A stretch of 64,000 nucleotides of DNA, taken from Methanocalculus sp. MSAO_Arc2 (GTDB taxonomy: Archaea; Halobacteriota; Methanomicrobia; Methanomicrobiales; Methanocorpusculaceae). The notes beneath the pieces were generated by a model. It was not told the origin of the DNA. It saw nothing but the letters and a program-made list of their open reading frames with translations, and searched no databases. Both the position numbers and the translations under genes were made by a program. Below, piece after piece: positions 36,403-44,759 of this stretch. Location of the stretch: assembly GCA_003838065.1 (NCBI GenBank), contig QZAC01000038.1, positions 35,106 to 99,105 on the forward strand. Reading direction: 5' to 3'. Every line of letters begins with the position of its first letter. The stretch's first letter is position 1.

Positions 36403-36433
36403 GTGCACACAAGTGCACCTGCAGTCACGTGAC
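36403..36433 (-). promoter_or_regulatory. Cluster of palindromes upstream of the kamA-family gene
   Basis: Two GTGCAC palindromes (36403-36408 and 36413-36418) are spaced exactly ten bases apart, one helical turn, and are followed by CTGCAG (36419-36424) and the ten-base palindrome GTCACGTGAC (36424-36433). They lie between the likely TATA element (GTTATATAG on the minus strand, about 36474-36483) and the start codon at 36334, where a repressor could act. The rest of the 36335-36549 gap is AT-rich, with T runs suited to ending the upstream Zn-ribbon transcript. Confidence 0.4.
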
Positions 36434-36549
36434 CGATAATCGTCTAAAATGTCAATTACTTGTAGCATGCCGAACTATATAACATTTCGTCACAATCGAA
36501 AAATAATTTCATATTATTTAAAGTTAAATATATGAGAGCCCATTCTTAT

Positions 36550-36942
36550 TTACTTGCGGTGTTTTGACTTTTTCTTCTTCGGTTTTGACATCGAGATGAG
36601 ATCGACAACATAGCTTCCATCCTTCCCAACACCGATCACCCGTTCATCAGTTCTGGCAAGTTTTTCAATATTGATCTCATAACTGCCAGGGCCGACAATC
36701 CTGACACTTTCGACCCGGTCATACATATCTACATGATGCTTTTCGGGGGTCTTTATCTCAAGAACAGGTTCTTTCGTCTCAGACGCAATATCCTGGATAG
36801 ATTTCTCCTCAAGGACATCCTTATGCCTTGCCTTCTCGCTGACATACAGAAATTTCTTTCCATCACAGCTCGGACATCCCCTGAGGATCTCAGTCGAGCC
36901 ATCCCGGAACTCACGGCCGCACTGGGTGCATTTGTGAGGCAT
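36550..36942 (-). CDS. Zn-ribbon protein (COG3364 type)
   Basis: A 130-residue protein opening with a Zn-ribbon (CTQCGREF, then CPSCDGKKF), followed by a charged linker and a C-terminal strand-rich part (ESVRIVGPGSYEINIEKL, GVGKDGSYVVDL) that ends in a lysine-rich tail. It matches the archaeal Zn-ribbon family often found with a DUF2073 protein and an Era-like GTPase, as here. The three genes are read in the order GTPase, DUF2073, Zn-ribbon, with only seven bases before this gene. A link to DNA replication or ribosome biology has been proposed for such genes, but no function can be read from this sequence. Confidence 0.85.
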   Translation of the reverse strand: MPHKCTQCGREFRDGSTEILRGCPSCDGKKFLYVSEKARHKDVLEEKSIQDIASETKEPVLEIKTPEKHHVDMYDRVESVRIVGPGSYEINIEKLARTDERVIGVGKDGSYVVDLISMSKPKKKKSKHRK

Positions 36943-36949
36943 GATGTCG

Positions 36950-37327
36950 TCACCTCACCGAGGAAAGGGATGCCCATGCAACAAGTCTGTCCCGCTCTAT
37001 CTTTAACATCTTTAATTGACCTGCAGGACCAATAACTGTCATCCTCCCTTTTGGTTTCTTCCCTTGAAAGAGCCTGGCAAAAATACCCCCTTTTTCAGCC
37101 TCTTTTCCGGGATATGTCTCCATTTCTATTCCTGAAAACCCTCCGGGCCGGATCTCCATCATCGTCCGTTCAACAAGCAGGCTCTGTTCGTCAGGTGTCA
37201 AACCCTGCTCAAGGACAACGATATTACCGAGCATGACAGAATCAAGGATCGTCCGGATCTTCTCCATCGAGGTTAGGTTCGCGAGCCGGTCTGCAGAGAT
37301 GAGTTCAATCTGTATTCCCTGTATCAT
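36950..37327 (-). CDS. DUF2073 family protein
   Basis: A 125-residue protein of the archaeal DUF2073 family, seen from IQIELISADRLANLTSMEKI, GNIVVLEQGLTPDEQSLLVE and GRMTVIGPAGQLKMLKIERD. The ATG at 37327 is preferred, as GGGTGAT lies six bases ahead; a GTG at 37336 overlapping the GTPase stop is the alternative. It is the middle gene of the GTPase-DUF2073-Zn-ribbon trio. Function unknown. Confidence 0.85.
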   Translation of the reverse strand: MIQGIQIELISADRLANLTSMEKIRTILDSVMLGNIVVLEQGLTPDEQSLLVERTMMEIRPGGFSGIEMETYPGKEAEKGGIFARLFQGKKPKGRMTVIGPAGQLKMLKIERDRLVAWASLSSVR

Positions 37328-37332
37328 GTGGA

Positions 37333-37974
37333 TCACCCGAAATGCTCGGTCATCAGATCATAGAGCTCTTCCATGTTCGTCCCTTCAAGCCCTGATACAG
37401 AAATGACCGGGTGTTGCGGAAATGCGCTCTTGATACGTGAAGGTGCGGCATCCGGGAGATCGGTCTTGTTGGCAACAATGAGAACAGGAAGATCCCGGCT
37501 TTCGATGATCCCGACCATCATGATATTGACCTGCAGAAAGGGATCGAGTGTGCTGTCCATGACATAGATGACCCCGTTGATATCCTCTCTAAGCCAGTGC
37601 ATTGCCTCGGCAACACCTTCTGTTGCCTCACGTGCCCGGGTGATCGCTTCATCCTGCTCAAGACCATACTCAAGAAAATCATGGTAGTCAATCTTGGTGG
37701 TTACACCGGGAGTATCAACGATATCCAGGGTAAGAGTATTTCCGTTTGCCCCGGTAATCACCACATCTTCCCTGCGCCGTGCCCGGCGGGTTTCATGTGG
37801 TATCTCAGACACCGGTCCGATTGCATCACCTGAACAGTCTCGCACGATTCGGTTTGCCAGTGTCGTCTTCCCGGCGTTCGGCGGACCATAAATACCTATA
37901 CGAGACCTTTTTCTGCGAAATACTGATTGAAAAAACCTGCTTAATCTCTTTCTAGCCCGAGTGAACATGCTCAT
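37333..37974 (-). CDS. Era/Der-like GTPase
   Basis: A 213-residue small GTPase. G1 is GPPNAGKTT (residues 30-38), G3 is DTPGV, and G4 is NKTD, with G5 likely at ISVSGLEG. The first 24 residues are very basic (FTRARKRLSRFFQSVFRRKR), suggesting RNA or membrane binding. This archaeal group is usually encoded next to DUF2073 and Zn-ribbon proteins, as here. The cellular process is not established. It is divergent from the CBS gene array; a GCAATTTTAATTGC palindrome lies just upstream. Confidence 0.9.
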   Translation of the reverse strand: MSMFTRARKRLSRFFQSVFRRKRSRIGIYGPPNAGKTTLANRIVRDCSGDAIGPVSEIPHETRRARRREDVVITGANGNTLTLDIVDTPGVTTKIDYHDFLEYGLEQDEAITRAREATEGVAEAMHWLREDINGVIYVMDSTLDPFLQVNIMMVGIIESRDLPVLIVANKTDLPDAAPSRIKSAFPQHPVISVSGLEGTNMEELYDLMTEHFG

Positions 37975-38126
37975 CTGTCATCCCCTTAACGCAAGCAATT
38001 TTAATTGCGGTGGTACCTGTACTCTTCTCTCGATTCCTAATAATACTACCCACAAATACAGAACCGGTTAGATTTGTCGCATCTACTAATATACCTGAAT
38101 ACAAATCTGATCTGCATCACGAATCC

Positions 38127-38136
38127 TTTTAATATG
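38127..38136 (+). promoter_or_regulatory. Candidate TATA box for the CBS gene array
   Basis: TTTTAATATG in the GTPase-CBS gap fits an archaeal TATA box. A start site near 38155-38160 would leave a leader of about 40 bases containing the strong GGAGGTGA (38179-38186) before the ATG at 38197. Confidence 0.5.
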
Positions 38137-38196
38137 GGTATGGCATAGTAGATGTGTTATCAGCGGAGAGCAGAAGAAGGAGGTGAAACATACAGA

Positions 38197-38760
38197 ATGA
38201 GACAGAGTGACAACATGGATTTCGAAACACGCGTCCCTGTGCGGGAGGTAATGAAACTTCATCCCACCACTATCGATGCATATGCAACGGCTGCTGATGC
38301 AGCCCGGGCCATGTGCCGTGATGAGGTCGGGAGCTGTATCGTGCTTCAGAACAACCTGCCCATCGGCATTGTAACCGAGGAAGATTTCAACTGTAAAGTA
38401 ATAGCAAAAGACAGAAAACCCGGTGAGGTATATGTCAAGGACGTCATGAGCACACCGCTGATCACAGTCGGAGCAGATGCCGTTATCGCTGATGCCGCAC
38501 GCATGATGGTGAAAAAAAAGGTCAGGCGACTCCCGGTAGTGGATACAGGTCAGAAGGTCATTGGCATGATCACTGTTCGGGACATCCTGAGCGTGGCAAA
38601 TGAGATAAACGAGATCATGAGCGATTTGATCGTAATCAACCGTATGGACGACTATCATGCAGGTATTTGTGACCGGTGTGGAAGCATGTCCGATGATCTC
38701 ATGTATTTTGATAACCAGAACACCTGCCCGGTTTGCCGTGACGAGGAGTCCATTCCATGA
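38197..38760 (+). CDS. CBS-pair protein with C-terminal Zn-ribbon
   Basis: A 187-residue protein with two CBS motifs (from VREVMKLHPTTI and from VKDVMSTPLITV) and a C-terminal zinc-ribbon-like end with four cysteines (CDRCGSMSDD then NTCPVC). CBS pairs bind adenosine-containing ligands such as AMP, ATP or SAM; the Zn-ribbon suggests contact with a nucleic acid or another protein. The ATG at 38197 is chosen for the strong GGAGGTGA upstream; the open frame extends back to 38152. It is the first of five adjacent CBS genes and overlaps the second by four bases (ATGA). Confidence 0.88.
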   Translation: MRQSDNMDFETRVPVREVMKLHPTTIDAYATAADAARAMCRDEVGSCIVLQNNLPIGIVTEEDFNCKVIAKDRKPGEVYVKDVMSTPLITVGADAVIADAARMMVKKKVRRLPVVDTGQKVIGMITVRDILSVANEINEIMSDLIVINRMDDYHAGICDRCGSMSDDLMYFDNQNTCPVCRDEESIP

Positions 38761-39515
38761 AAATTGCCCGTGATCTATTGATCGAAGTTAAAACGCTTCA
38801 TAAAGACGAATATATCACCCGGGCGCGGCAGCTTCTTCGTGATGATGTCTATCGTGAGATATACATCACCGACGAGAAAAAACGCGTTTTCGGGATGATA
38901 GACATCACCGATGTCCTCAAAATAACCGATACCCGATCGAATGTGACGATTAGCGGATTTATCCGTGATGCAGCGGCTGTACCCATGGATACATCACTTG
39001 AAGATGTTGCTGCAGCCATTCTCGCAACCGGATCGGACAGCGCCGCAGTGACCAGTGAAAAAGGGGATTTTTTTGGTATCATCCTGCTCCGTGATCTCTT
39101 TCCGATTCTGGTGTCACGTCATGAGATCTCCGGGGCTGTTTCAGATTATATGACCGGAAACGTCGTCTGCTCCAGCGTTGACGACAGCATCCAGAAGGTA
39201 TACTCCAAAATCATCGAGAGTGGCTATTCTTCCCTGCCGATTGTGAAGAATAGAATATTAATCGGGATCGTCTCCCGCCGTGATTTGATTGAAAACGGTG
39301 GTATCAGGCACTCCATCGTAAATAGCGCAAAAACCACTATCAGCCGCGTCATGACAACACCGGTGATTACCACCGGACCGGATGCGACAGTATCCGATGC
39401 TGCGGGTCTCCTCGTCTCCCATGACATCAGCCGTGTTCCGGTTGTTGAACAAGATGAGATAGTCGGGATCCTGGACCGCCATGACGTCCTGCAATCCCTT
39501 GTCAGAAAGGCATAA
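38757..39515 (+). CDS. Protein of four CBS domains (array gene 2)
   Basis: A 252-residue protein consisting of four CBS motifs and nothing else. The third and fourth are canonical (VSDYMTGNVVCSSVDDSI and ISRVMTTPVITTGPDATV); the first is diverged (KIARDLLIEVKTLHKDEY). Two CBS pairs would make one disc-like module able to bind several nucleotide ligands. The ATG overlaps the stop of the preceding gene and the next gene begins 11 bases after its end. Confidence 0.88.
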   Translation: MKIARDLLIEVKTLHKDEYITRARQLLRDDVYREIYITDEKKRVFGMIDITDVLKITDTRSNVTISGFIRDAAAVPMDTSLEDVAAAILATGSDSAAVTSEKGDFFGIILLRDLFPILVSRHEISGAVSDYMTGNVVCSSVDDSIQKVYSKIIESGYSSLPIVKNRILIGIVSRRDLIENGGIRHSIVNSAKTTISRVMTTPVITTGPDATVSDAAGLLVSHDISRVPVVEQDEIVGILDRHDVLQSLVRKA

Positions 39516-39526
39516 GAGGGTCATCC

Positions 39527-40468
39527 ATGCACGAGAAGAATTCAGGGCAAAATAAAAGTGAAAGGTATCTAATGATGGCTGGGAAAAAGAACAGAGGGCC
39601 AATAGAATTTAAATCGCGCCCTGCAGAACGCACAAGCGAGATAATGGCCATCGCGACATCAAACGTCATCTGTGTGCCTCCGACAATGAGCATCTGTGAT
39701 GGTGTTGAAACCATGACCCGTGAAGGGTTTCGCAGGCTTCCGGTTACTGATGCCGGTTCCGGCTACCTTCGTGGGATCATCACCGTCTCTGACATCGTTG
39801 ATTTTATGGGGGGAGGGACACGGTATAACCTGGTAAAAAATAAACATCAGGGAAACTTCCTCTCTGCAATCAACGATAGCCTCAGGACGATAATGACCGA
39901 ACAGGTGCTTTCGCTCAGTGTGGGTGATGAGATCAATGACGCAATCGATCTGATCGTTGAAAAGAGGCATGGGGGAGCTCCAATTCTTGATGAGGATGAC
40001 AGGGTGGTCGGTATGGTAACCGAACATGATCTCCTGAAAGCTCTCTTTCAGGAACAGAGCCCCCTCACCGTCGAGGAGGTGATGTCACAGACACCCCGTG
40101 TTACCAATCCGGACTGCTCAATCGCCACTGTCGCACAACAGATGAATTCCTATAGATTCAGGAGACTGCCGGTCGTCTCTGATGATATTCTCTTTGGGAT
40201 TGTAACTGCTACCGATATCATGAAATATGTCGGATCCGGGGAGGTGTTTCGGAAGATGGAAACTGGTGATGTCGGAGAGGTAACGGCACTGCCGATTCGA
40301 TCCATCATCGCCGGCAATCTTCAGACAACAACACCTGATAAAAGCATCAACGAAATAGCACGTGAAATGGTGCACAAACGCATCGGTGCGTTTCCCGTAA
40401 CCGAAGATTCGCGGCTCATTGGAATGATAACTGAATTTGATCTGGTCAGAACGCTCGCAAAGAGGTGA
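39527..40468 (+). CDS. Protein of four CBS domains with basic N-terminus (array gene 3)
   Basis: A 313-residue protein with a basic 35-residue N-terminal extension (QNKSERYLMMAGKKNRGP) and four CBS motifs (SEIMAIATSNVICVPP, RTIMTEQVLSLSVGDE, VEEVMSQTPRVTNPDC, IRSIIAGNLQTTTPDK). GAGGGTC upstream of the ATG at 39527 supports that start; an internal ATG at 39572 is an alternative. The extension could reach RNA, DNA or a partner. It lies in the middle of the five-gene array, with six bases before the next gene. Confidence 0.86.
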   Translation: MHEKNSGQNKSERYLMMAGKKNRGPIEFKSRPAERTSEIMAIATSNVICVPPTMSICDGVETMTREGFRRLPVTDAGSGYLRGIITVSDIVDFMGGGTRYNLVKNKHQGNFLSAINDSLRTIMTEQVLSLSVGDEINDAIDLIVEKRHGGAPILDEDDRVVGMVTEHDLLKALFQEQSPLTVEEVMSQTPRVTNPDCSIATVAQQMNSYRFRRLPVVSDDILFGIVTATDIMKYVGSGEVFRKMETGDVGEVTALPIRSIIAGNLQTTTPDKSINEIAREMVHKRIGAFPVTEDSRLIGMITEFDLVRTLAKR

Positions 40469-40474
40469 AGCACC

Positions 40475-41314
40475 ATGATTGTCAGAGATATAATGTCATC
40501 CCCGGTTTATGTCGTGGGCAGGACAGAGAATATTGCGCATGCCCGTAACCTTATGTTGAAACACCGGATATCAAGGCTCCTTATACTTAATGACGATGAG
40601 AATCTGGCAGGTATTATCACGAAAAAAGACATCGCATACGGGTTTCGTCAGAGCGATCCCATCTGGAGAAGACGCCCCATAGACAGGATTCCGGTTGAGG
40701 TGATGATGAGGAGGGATCCAATAACAATATCCCCGCAGATGAAAGCACGCGAAGCTGTACATCTGATGCTCACTCATGATGTCAGCGGCCTTCCGGTAAC
40801 CGAACTTGGGAGGGTTGAGGGGATCATTACAAAAAGCGACATTATGGCATCAAAAGAAGTCGAGAAGATCAAAGCAAAGGTCTCCGATATCATGGAGGAC
40901 GTGATGACGGTTTCACGGTATCATTCCCTGAACCATGTCATCGACATTATCCGGGAGAGAAACGATAAAATTCTCGTTGTCAATAACGATGGGACACTCG
41001 CCGGCGTCATTACCGAATCCAACATCGCATTCTATGAATACTTCGACCATACCGGTGTGCCCGAGAAGGATATTATGCACCTGAGGCGGGACGAAGCCGG
41101 GGGGAGGAAGAGCCTCCGGCATGTCCGCCAGGTGTCCGGGATCGCAGAGGACGTCATGTCACGGCCAGTGATAACGATCAAGCCGGATGATTCGATCACA
41201 AATGCGATTGATTTGATGAGAAAACACCAGATCAACAGCATCATCGCTGTAGAAGAGGATGAAATCAAAGGGATATTAAAACGAGACGACATACTGAAAG
41301 AGGTAGCACTATGA
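40475..41314 (+). CDS. Protein of four CBS domains (array gene 4)
   Basis: A 279-residue protein made of four CBS motifs (VRDIMSSPVYVVGRTE, VEVMMRRDPITISPQM, VSDIMEDVMTVSRYHS, AEDVMSRPVITIKPDD) with a short charged insertion before the fourth (HLRRDEAGGRKSLRHVR). GAGGTGA precedes the ATG. Its stop overlaps the start of array gene 5 (ATGA), so the two proteins are likely made in fixed ratio. Confidence 0.88.
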   Translation: MIVRDIMSSPVYVVGRTENIAHARNLMLKHRISRLLILNDDENLAGIITKKDIAYGFRQSDPIWRRRPIDRIPVEVMMRRDPITISPQMKAREAVHLMLTHDVSGLPVTELGRVEGIITKSDIMASKEVEKIKAKVSDIMEDVMTVSRYHSLNHVIDIIRERNDKILVVNNDGTLAGVITESNIAFYEYFDHTGVPEKDIMHLRRDEAGGRKSLRHVRQVSGIAEDVMSRPVITIKPDDSITNAIDLMRKHQINSIIAVEEDEIKGILKRDDILKEVAL

Positions 41315-42087
41315 CAGCCAAACTAACCATCAAAGACGTCATGTCCAAACCTGTCAGTATTGCGAAATCGGCTCTCATTACCGAGGCGCTCGACCGTATG
41401 CTGGATGAGGGGGTAGACCCGATTATCGTGACACACCAGAATAAGGTCATCGGTACAGCATCCAGGCGCACCATTGCGGAAAAGATAGGCAGCAAGAAGA
41501 CCGGGGCCATTCCACCTACCCAGATACATGTCGCAAATGTCACACAAAAAGACTTCACCTTCGCATACCCTGACCAGGAGATCGATATACTGGTCCCGCT
41601 CCTTCAGAACTACAAGATCGTCGTGATCTTTGACAGTGAACACAAATTAATCGGGAGGGTGACTATGGGCGATCTTCTCAGGGTGATGAGACCTGACTGC
41701 CCGCTTGAGGATGTCATCGAACTTGCTCCACGGATCATGCCAGAGGACCGGATCGTGCACCTTCACAGGAGGATGGTTGATGATTCGGCAACCAGGTTCA
41801 TCGTCAACAATAATGGACAGGTGCTTGGCATCGTAACCGAGACTGATCTTGCCCGCGCTGTCGTCAGGCTCAAAGAGATGGTTGAAGTTAGGCACCATGA
41901 CAACCGGATCCGAAATCTCATTGCAAAAGACATCATGAGCACCCCCGTCATCACTGTTGACCTGAAGTCATCAGTCAATGAGATCGTGGATCTGATGAAT
42001 GAAAAGAATATCAGCACCATTCTTGTGACCAATGAGGAAAAACCGATCGGCCTGGTCACCCGCAGATCGCTTATCGGTGCACTCTGA
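41311..42087 (+). CDS. Protein of four CBS domains (array gene 5)
   Basis: A 258-residue protein of four CBS motifs. The first (IKDVMSKPVSIAKSA), third and fourth (AKDIMSTPVITVDLKS) are recognisable; the second is diverged (VANVTQKDFTFAYPDQ). It closes the five-gene array. GAGGTAG precedes the ATG, and a T5 stretch follows the stop in CTCTCTTTTTATAC. Confidence 0.87.
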   Translation: MTAKLTIKDVMSKPVSIAKSALITEALDRMLDEGVDPIIVTHQNKVIGTASRRTIAEKIGSKKTGAIPPTQIHVANVTQKDFTFAYPDQEIDILVPLLQNYKIVVIFDSEHKLIGRVTMGDLLRVMRPDCPLEDVIELAPRIMPEDRIVHLHRRMVDDSATRFIVNNNGQVLGIVTETDLARAVVRLKEMVEVRHHDNRIRNLIAKDIMSTPVITVDLKSSVNEIVDLMNEKNISTILVTNEEKPIGLVTRRSLIGAL

Positions 42088-42135
42088 TACTATCCTCTCT
42101 TTTTATACACAAAATACATTTTCCGAATCCGGTCA

Positions 42136-42143
42136 TTTTATAC
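42136..42143 (+). promoter_or_regulatory. TATA box of a probably leaderless gene
   Basis: TTTTATAC is centred 27 bases before the ATG at 42167, the usual distance from an archaeal TATA box to the transcription start. No Shine-Dalgarno precedes the ATG, so the transcript probably begins at or within a base or two of the start codon. Confidence 0.5.
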
Positions 42144-42166
42144 TGGTAGCTGAAGTAATACTCTGT

Positions 42167-43135
42167 ATGGAGCTGACCCCCACCACCCCGGTATATCCAA
42201 CAGAGCGAATAGCCGATCTCCTTGATGCCATGAGCAAAACAGGGTTTCAGGGACGGAAAATGGGTGAAGCATACCGGATCTGGACCGAAATGATACAGGA
42301 CCCTGACTGCACAATCCTGCTTGGCATCTCTGGTGCAATGATCCCTGCCGGGATGCAGGAATGCCTGATAGCGCTTGCAGAGCGGCACTATATCGATGGA
42401 ATCGTGTCAACCGGTGCAAACATCTTCCATGACATCTGCGAGCACCTGGGCATCCGGCACTACCGTGGTCATCACCATGTCAATGACGCCGAACTTTTCG
42501 AGAAAGGGATTGACCGGATATACGATGTCTTCGCCTATGAAGACGAGTTCCGGGATGTTGATGATCGTGTGGCCAGCTTTATTAAAACAATTGCACCGTT
42601 TCAGGGATCGAGCCGCGAGCTGATCAGACGGATCGGAGAATGGATCATCCAGACCCGGCCCGGGGGCCGATCGCTTACAGCAACCTGCTTTAAAGAAGAT
42701 ATACCGATTTTTGTCCCTGCAATTGCAGATTCATCGATCGGGATCAGCCTGGTCATGGCACGACGGGCTGGAACTCATGTGGAAGTTGATCAGATCAGTG
42801 ATACCCACGAAATCACCCAGATCGTGGAGAAGGCTGCGAAAACCGGGGTCATCTATATCGGAGGCGGTGTCCCGAAGAACTTCATCCAGCAGACACAGGT
42901 GATCTCATCCATCCATGACTGCAATCTCGGGGGACATGCCTATGCCATCCAGTTTACAACCGATACACCCCACTTTGGAGGGCTCTCGGGATGCACCTTT
43001 GAAGAAGCGATCAGCTGGGGCAAAGAGACGGTTACCTGTCCACGAGTTCAGTGCTTCTGCGATGCAACGATCGCCATCCCCCTGATGGCCTCTGCTCTTG
43101 TCTCCTCAGGAATCAGGCGTGAAAGGCAGATCTGA
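42167..43135 (+). CDS. Deoxyhypusine synthase family protein
   Basis: A 322-residue deoxyhypusine-synthase-family protein. Blocks seen: LLGISGAMIPAGM, VSTGANIFHDICEHLG, and the catalytic-lysine region IYIGGGVPKNFIQQTQV. True DHS transfers the aminobutyl group of spermidine to translation factor aIF5A, with a lysine in a GGG-x-x-K context. The GGGVPKNF form here is also shared by DHS-like proteins that act on small amines, so which reaction applies is open. The ATG at 42167 is favoured by the TATA spacing and by similarity; the open frame upstream overlaps the CBS gene and is not coding. It is followed by a 106-base gap before tRNA-Ser. Confidence 0.85.
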   Translation: MELTPTTPVYPTERIADLLDAMSKTGFQGRKMGEAYRIWTEMIQDPDCTILLGISGAMIPAGMQECLIALAERHYIDGIVSTGANIFHDICEHLGIRHYRGHHHVNDAELFEKGIDRIYDVFAYEDEFRDVDDRVASFIKTIAPFQGSSRELIRRIGEWIIQTRPGGRSLTATCFKEDIPIFVPAIADSSIGISLVMARRAGTHVEVDQISDTHEITQIVEKAAKTGVIYIGGGVPKNFIQQTQVISSIHDCNLGGHAYAIQFTTDTPHFGGLSGCTFEEAISWGKETVTCPRVQCFCDATIAIPLMASALVSSGIRRERQI

Positions 43136-43241
43136 TCACCCATAAGCATTAATACCTTTTTCTTCCAATAGTATAGAGCACTCACTTTATGGAGCGGTGC
43201 TGATCAAGTGCACTGCGAGTGTCGAAAGATGCGACATCTCT

Positions 43242-43324
43242 GTTGAGGTAGCCAAGCCTGGTATGGCGCAGGTTTGCTAAACCTGTGTCCTTTGGACTCG
43301 AGGGTTCAAATCCCTCCCTCAGCG
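43242..43324 (+). tRNA. tRNA-Ser (GCT anticodon)
   Basis: An 83-base cloverleaf. The acceptor stem GTTGAGG pairs with CCTCAGC (one G-U pair), the D arm is bounded by GCC/GGC, the anticodon stem CAGGT/ACCTG holds the loop TTGCTAA with GCT at 43276-43278, and the T arm is GAGGG-TTCAAAT-CCCTC. A long variable arm (GTCC-TTT-GGAC) and discriminator G identify tRNA-Ser for AGC/AGU codons. CCA is not encoded and no intron is seen. An AGATG-CGA-CATCT hairpin lies directly upstream (43227-43239). S13 begins 28 bases after it, so it is likely co-transcribed with the ribosomal cluster. Confidence 0.95.
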
Positions 43325-43352
43325 CTCCAGGAAGAAGAGAAGAGGAATACTC

Positions 43353-43802
43353 ATGGAAGATACCGAACTGAATTACTTCGTACGCGTCAGCAACACTGAT
43401 CTCGACGGCACAAAACAGGTCCAGATCTCGCTGACGGGCATCAAGGGCGTGGGAGTCCACACCGCGCTCATCCTGGCACGCAAGGCCGGCATCAACACCC
43501 ATAAACTGATGGGAAAACTATCAGATGAAGAAGTAGACCGTATACGCACTGTTGTGGATAGTTACGTTGAAACAGTCCCGAACTGGATGACAAACCGGCC
43601 AAAAGATCTCTACACCGGCAAGGTCCGGCACCTGCTTGGTATTGATGTGGATCTCACACGTGATGAGGACATCAATATCATGAAAAAGATGCGCTGTTAC
43701 CGGGGGATCAGGCATGAAACAGGACAGAAAGTGCGTGGACAGCGGACAAAATCAACCGGAAGAACCGGGGCTACAGTCGGCGTATCCAAGAAGAAGAAGT
43801 GA
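43353..43802 (+). CDS. rps13: 30S ribosomal protein S13 (uS13)
   Basis: A 149-residue archaeal uS13 from the small-subunit head, identified by [36 protein letters not shown] and the basic end [17 protein letters not shown]. It is the first protein gene of the S13-S4-S11-RpoD cluster, starting 28 bases after tRNA-Ser. S4 follows after 13 bases with GGTGA as its ribosome-binding site. Confidence 0.98.
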   Translation: MEDTELNYFVRVSNTDLDGTKQVQISLTGIKGVGVHTALILARKAGINTHKLMGKLSDEEVDRIRTVVDSYVETVPNWMTNRPKDLYTGKVRHLLGIDVDLTRDEDINIMKKMRCYRGIRHETGQKVRGQRTKSTGRTGATVGVSKKKK

Positions 43803-43815
43803 TCGGTGAAGCAGA

Positions 43816-44361
43816 ATGGGATATCCAGGAAAGAACCATAAACAGTACCAATCTCCACAGCGCCGGTTTGAAAAGACACGGATTGATGAGGAACGGAATC
43901 TGGCAATCACGTTTGGGCTCAGGAACAAAAAGGAGATCTGGAAGGCAGTTCATATCCTCCGCCGCCACAGACAGGGTGCACGGAACATCCTTGCGATGAT
44001 ATCAGGCGGTGTTGAGGAAGAACGGGTTGAAACACGCCGAGAAGAGCTGCTCACACACCTTCAAAGATACGGTATTGTCGGTCCGGGAGCAACCATAGAC
44101 GATGTCCTTTCACTGACCGTCAACCATATCCTTGAACGGCGGCTCCAGACGATGGTCTATCGGAAAGGGCTTGCACGCTCGCCAAAACAGGCCCGCCAGC
44201 TGATCAACCATGGACATATCGCTATCAATGACAGGCGCGTCTCTATCCCGGGATATTTGGTTTCAAGAGCAGAAGAGGACGGGATTGATTATTACCAGAC
44301 ATCATCGCTTGCACAGGAGAGCAATCCTGAGCGAGGCCGGATTCAGAGTGTGAGGGGATAG
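43816..44361 (+). CDS. rps4: 30S ribosomal protein S4 (uS4)
   Basis: A 181-residue archaeal uS4, a primary 16S rRNA-binding protein. The N-terminal segment [20 protein letters not shown] and the S4 RNA-binding domain ([20 protein letters not shown], about residues 118-137) are typical. It lies between S13 and S11, two bases before the latter. Confidence 0.98.
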   Translation: MGYPGKNHKQYQSPQRRFEKTRIDEERNLAITFGLRNKKEIWKAVHILRRHRQGARNILAMISGGVEEERVETRREELLTHLQRYGIVGPGATIDDVLSLTVNHILERRLQTMVYRKGLARSPKQARQLINHGHIAINDRRVSIPGYLVSRAEEDGIDYYQTSSLAQESNPERGRIQSVRG

Positions 44362-44363
44362 AT

Positions 44364-44759
44364 ATGGCAGCTGTAAGTGACAAATGGGGCATTGCCCATA
44401 TTTATGCATCATTTAACAACACCATCATCACTGTAACCGATCTCTCCGGTGCTGAAACAATCTGCAAGAGCAGTGGGGGTATGGTCGTCAAACAGGCCAG
44501 GAATGAAAGCTCTCCCTATGCCGCAATGCAGATGGCTACCAATGTTGCACAGGCAGCCCGTGACAAGGGTTTTGTCGGTCTGCATGTAAAAGTGCGGGCA
44601 CCCGGCCGGGGCAAGCAGCGAAGCCCGGGTCCTGGTGCACAGGCTGCAATCAGGGCACTTGCCCGTGCAGGCATCCGCATCGGCAGAATAGAAGACGTTA
44701 CGCCGGTCGCGCACGATAATATCCGTTCACGCGGCGGCAGGCGGGGAAGGAGAGTCTGA
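44364..44759 (+). CDS. rps11: 30S ribosomal protein S11 (uS11)
   Basis: A 131-residue uS11 of the platform near the mRNA exit. Recognised by [38 protein letters not shown] and the arginine/glycine-rich C-terminus ([11 protein letters not shown]). The stop overlaps the rpoD start as TGATG, so translation of the two is coupled. Confidence 0.98.
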   Translation: MAAVSDKWGIAHIYASFNNTIITVTDLSGAETICKSSGGMVVKQARNESSPYAAMQMATNVAQAARDKGFVGLHVKVRAPGRGKQRSPGPGAQAAIRALARAGIRIGRIEDVTPVAHDNIRSRGGRRGRRV

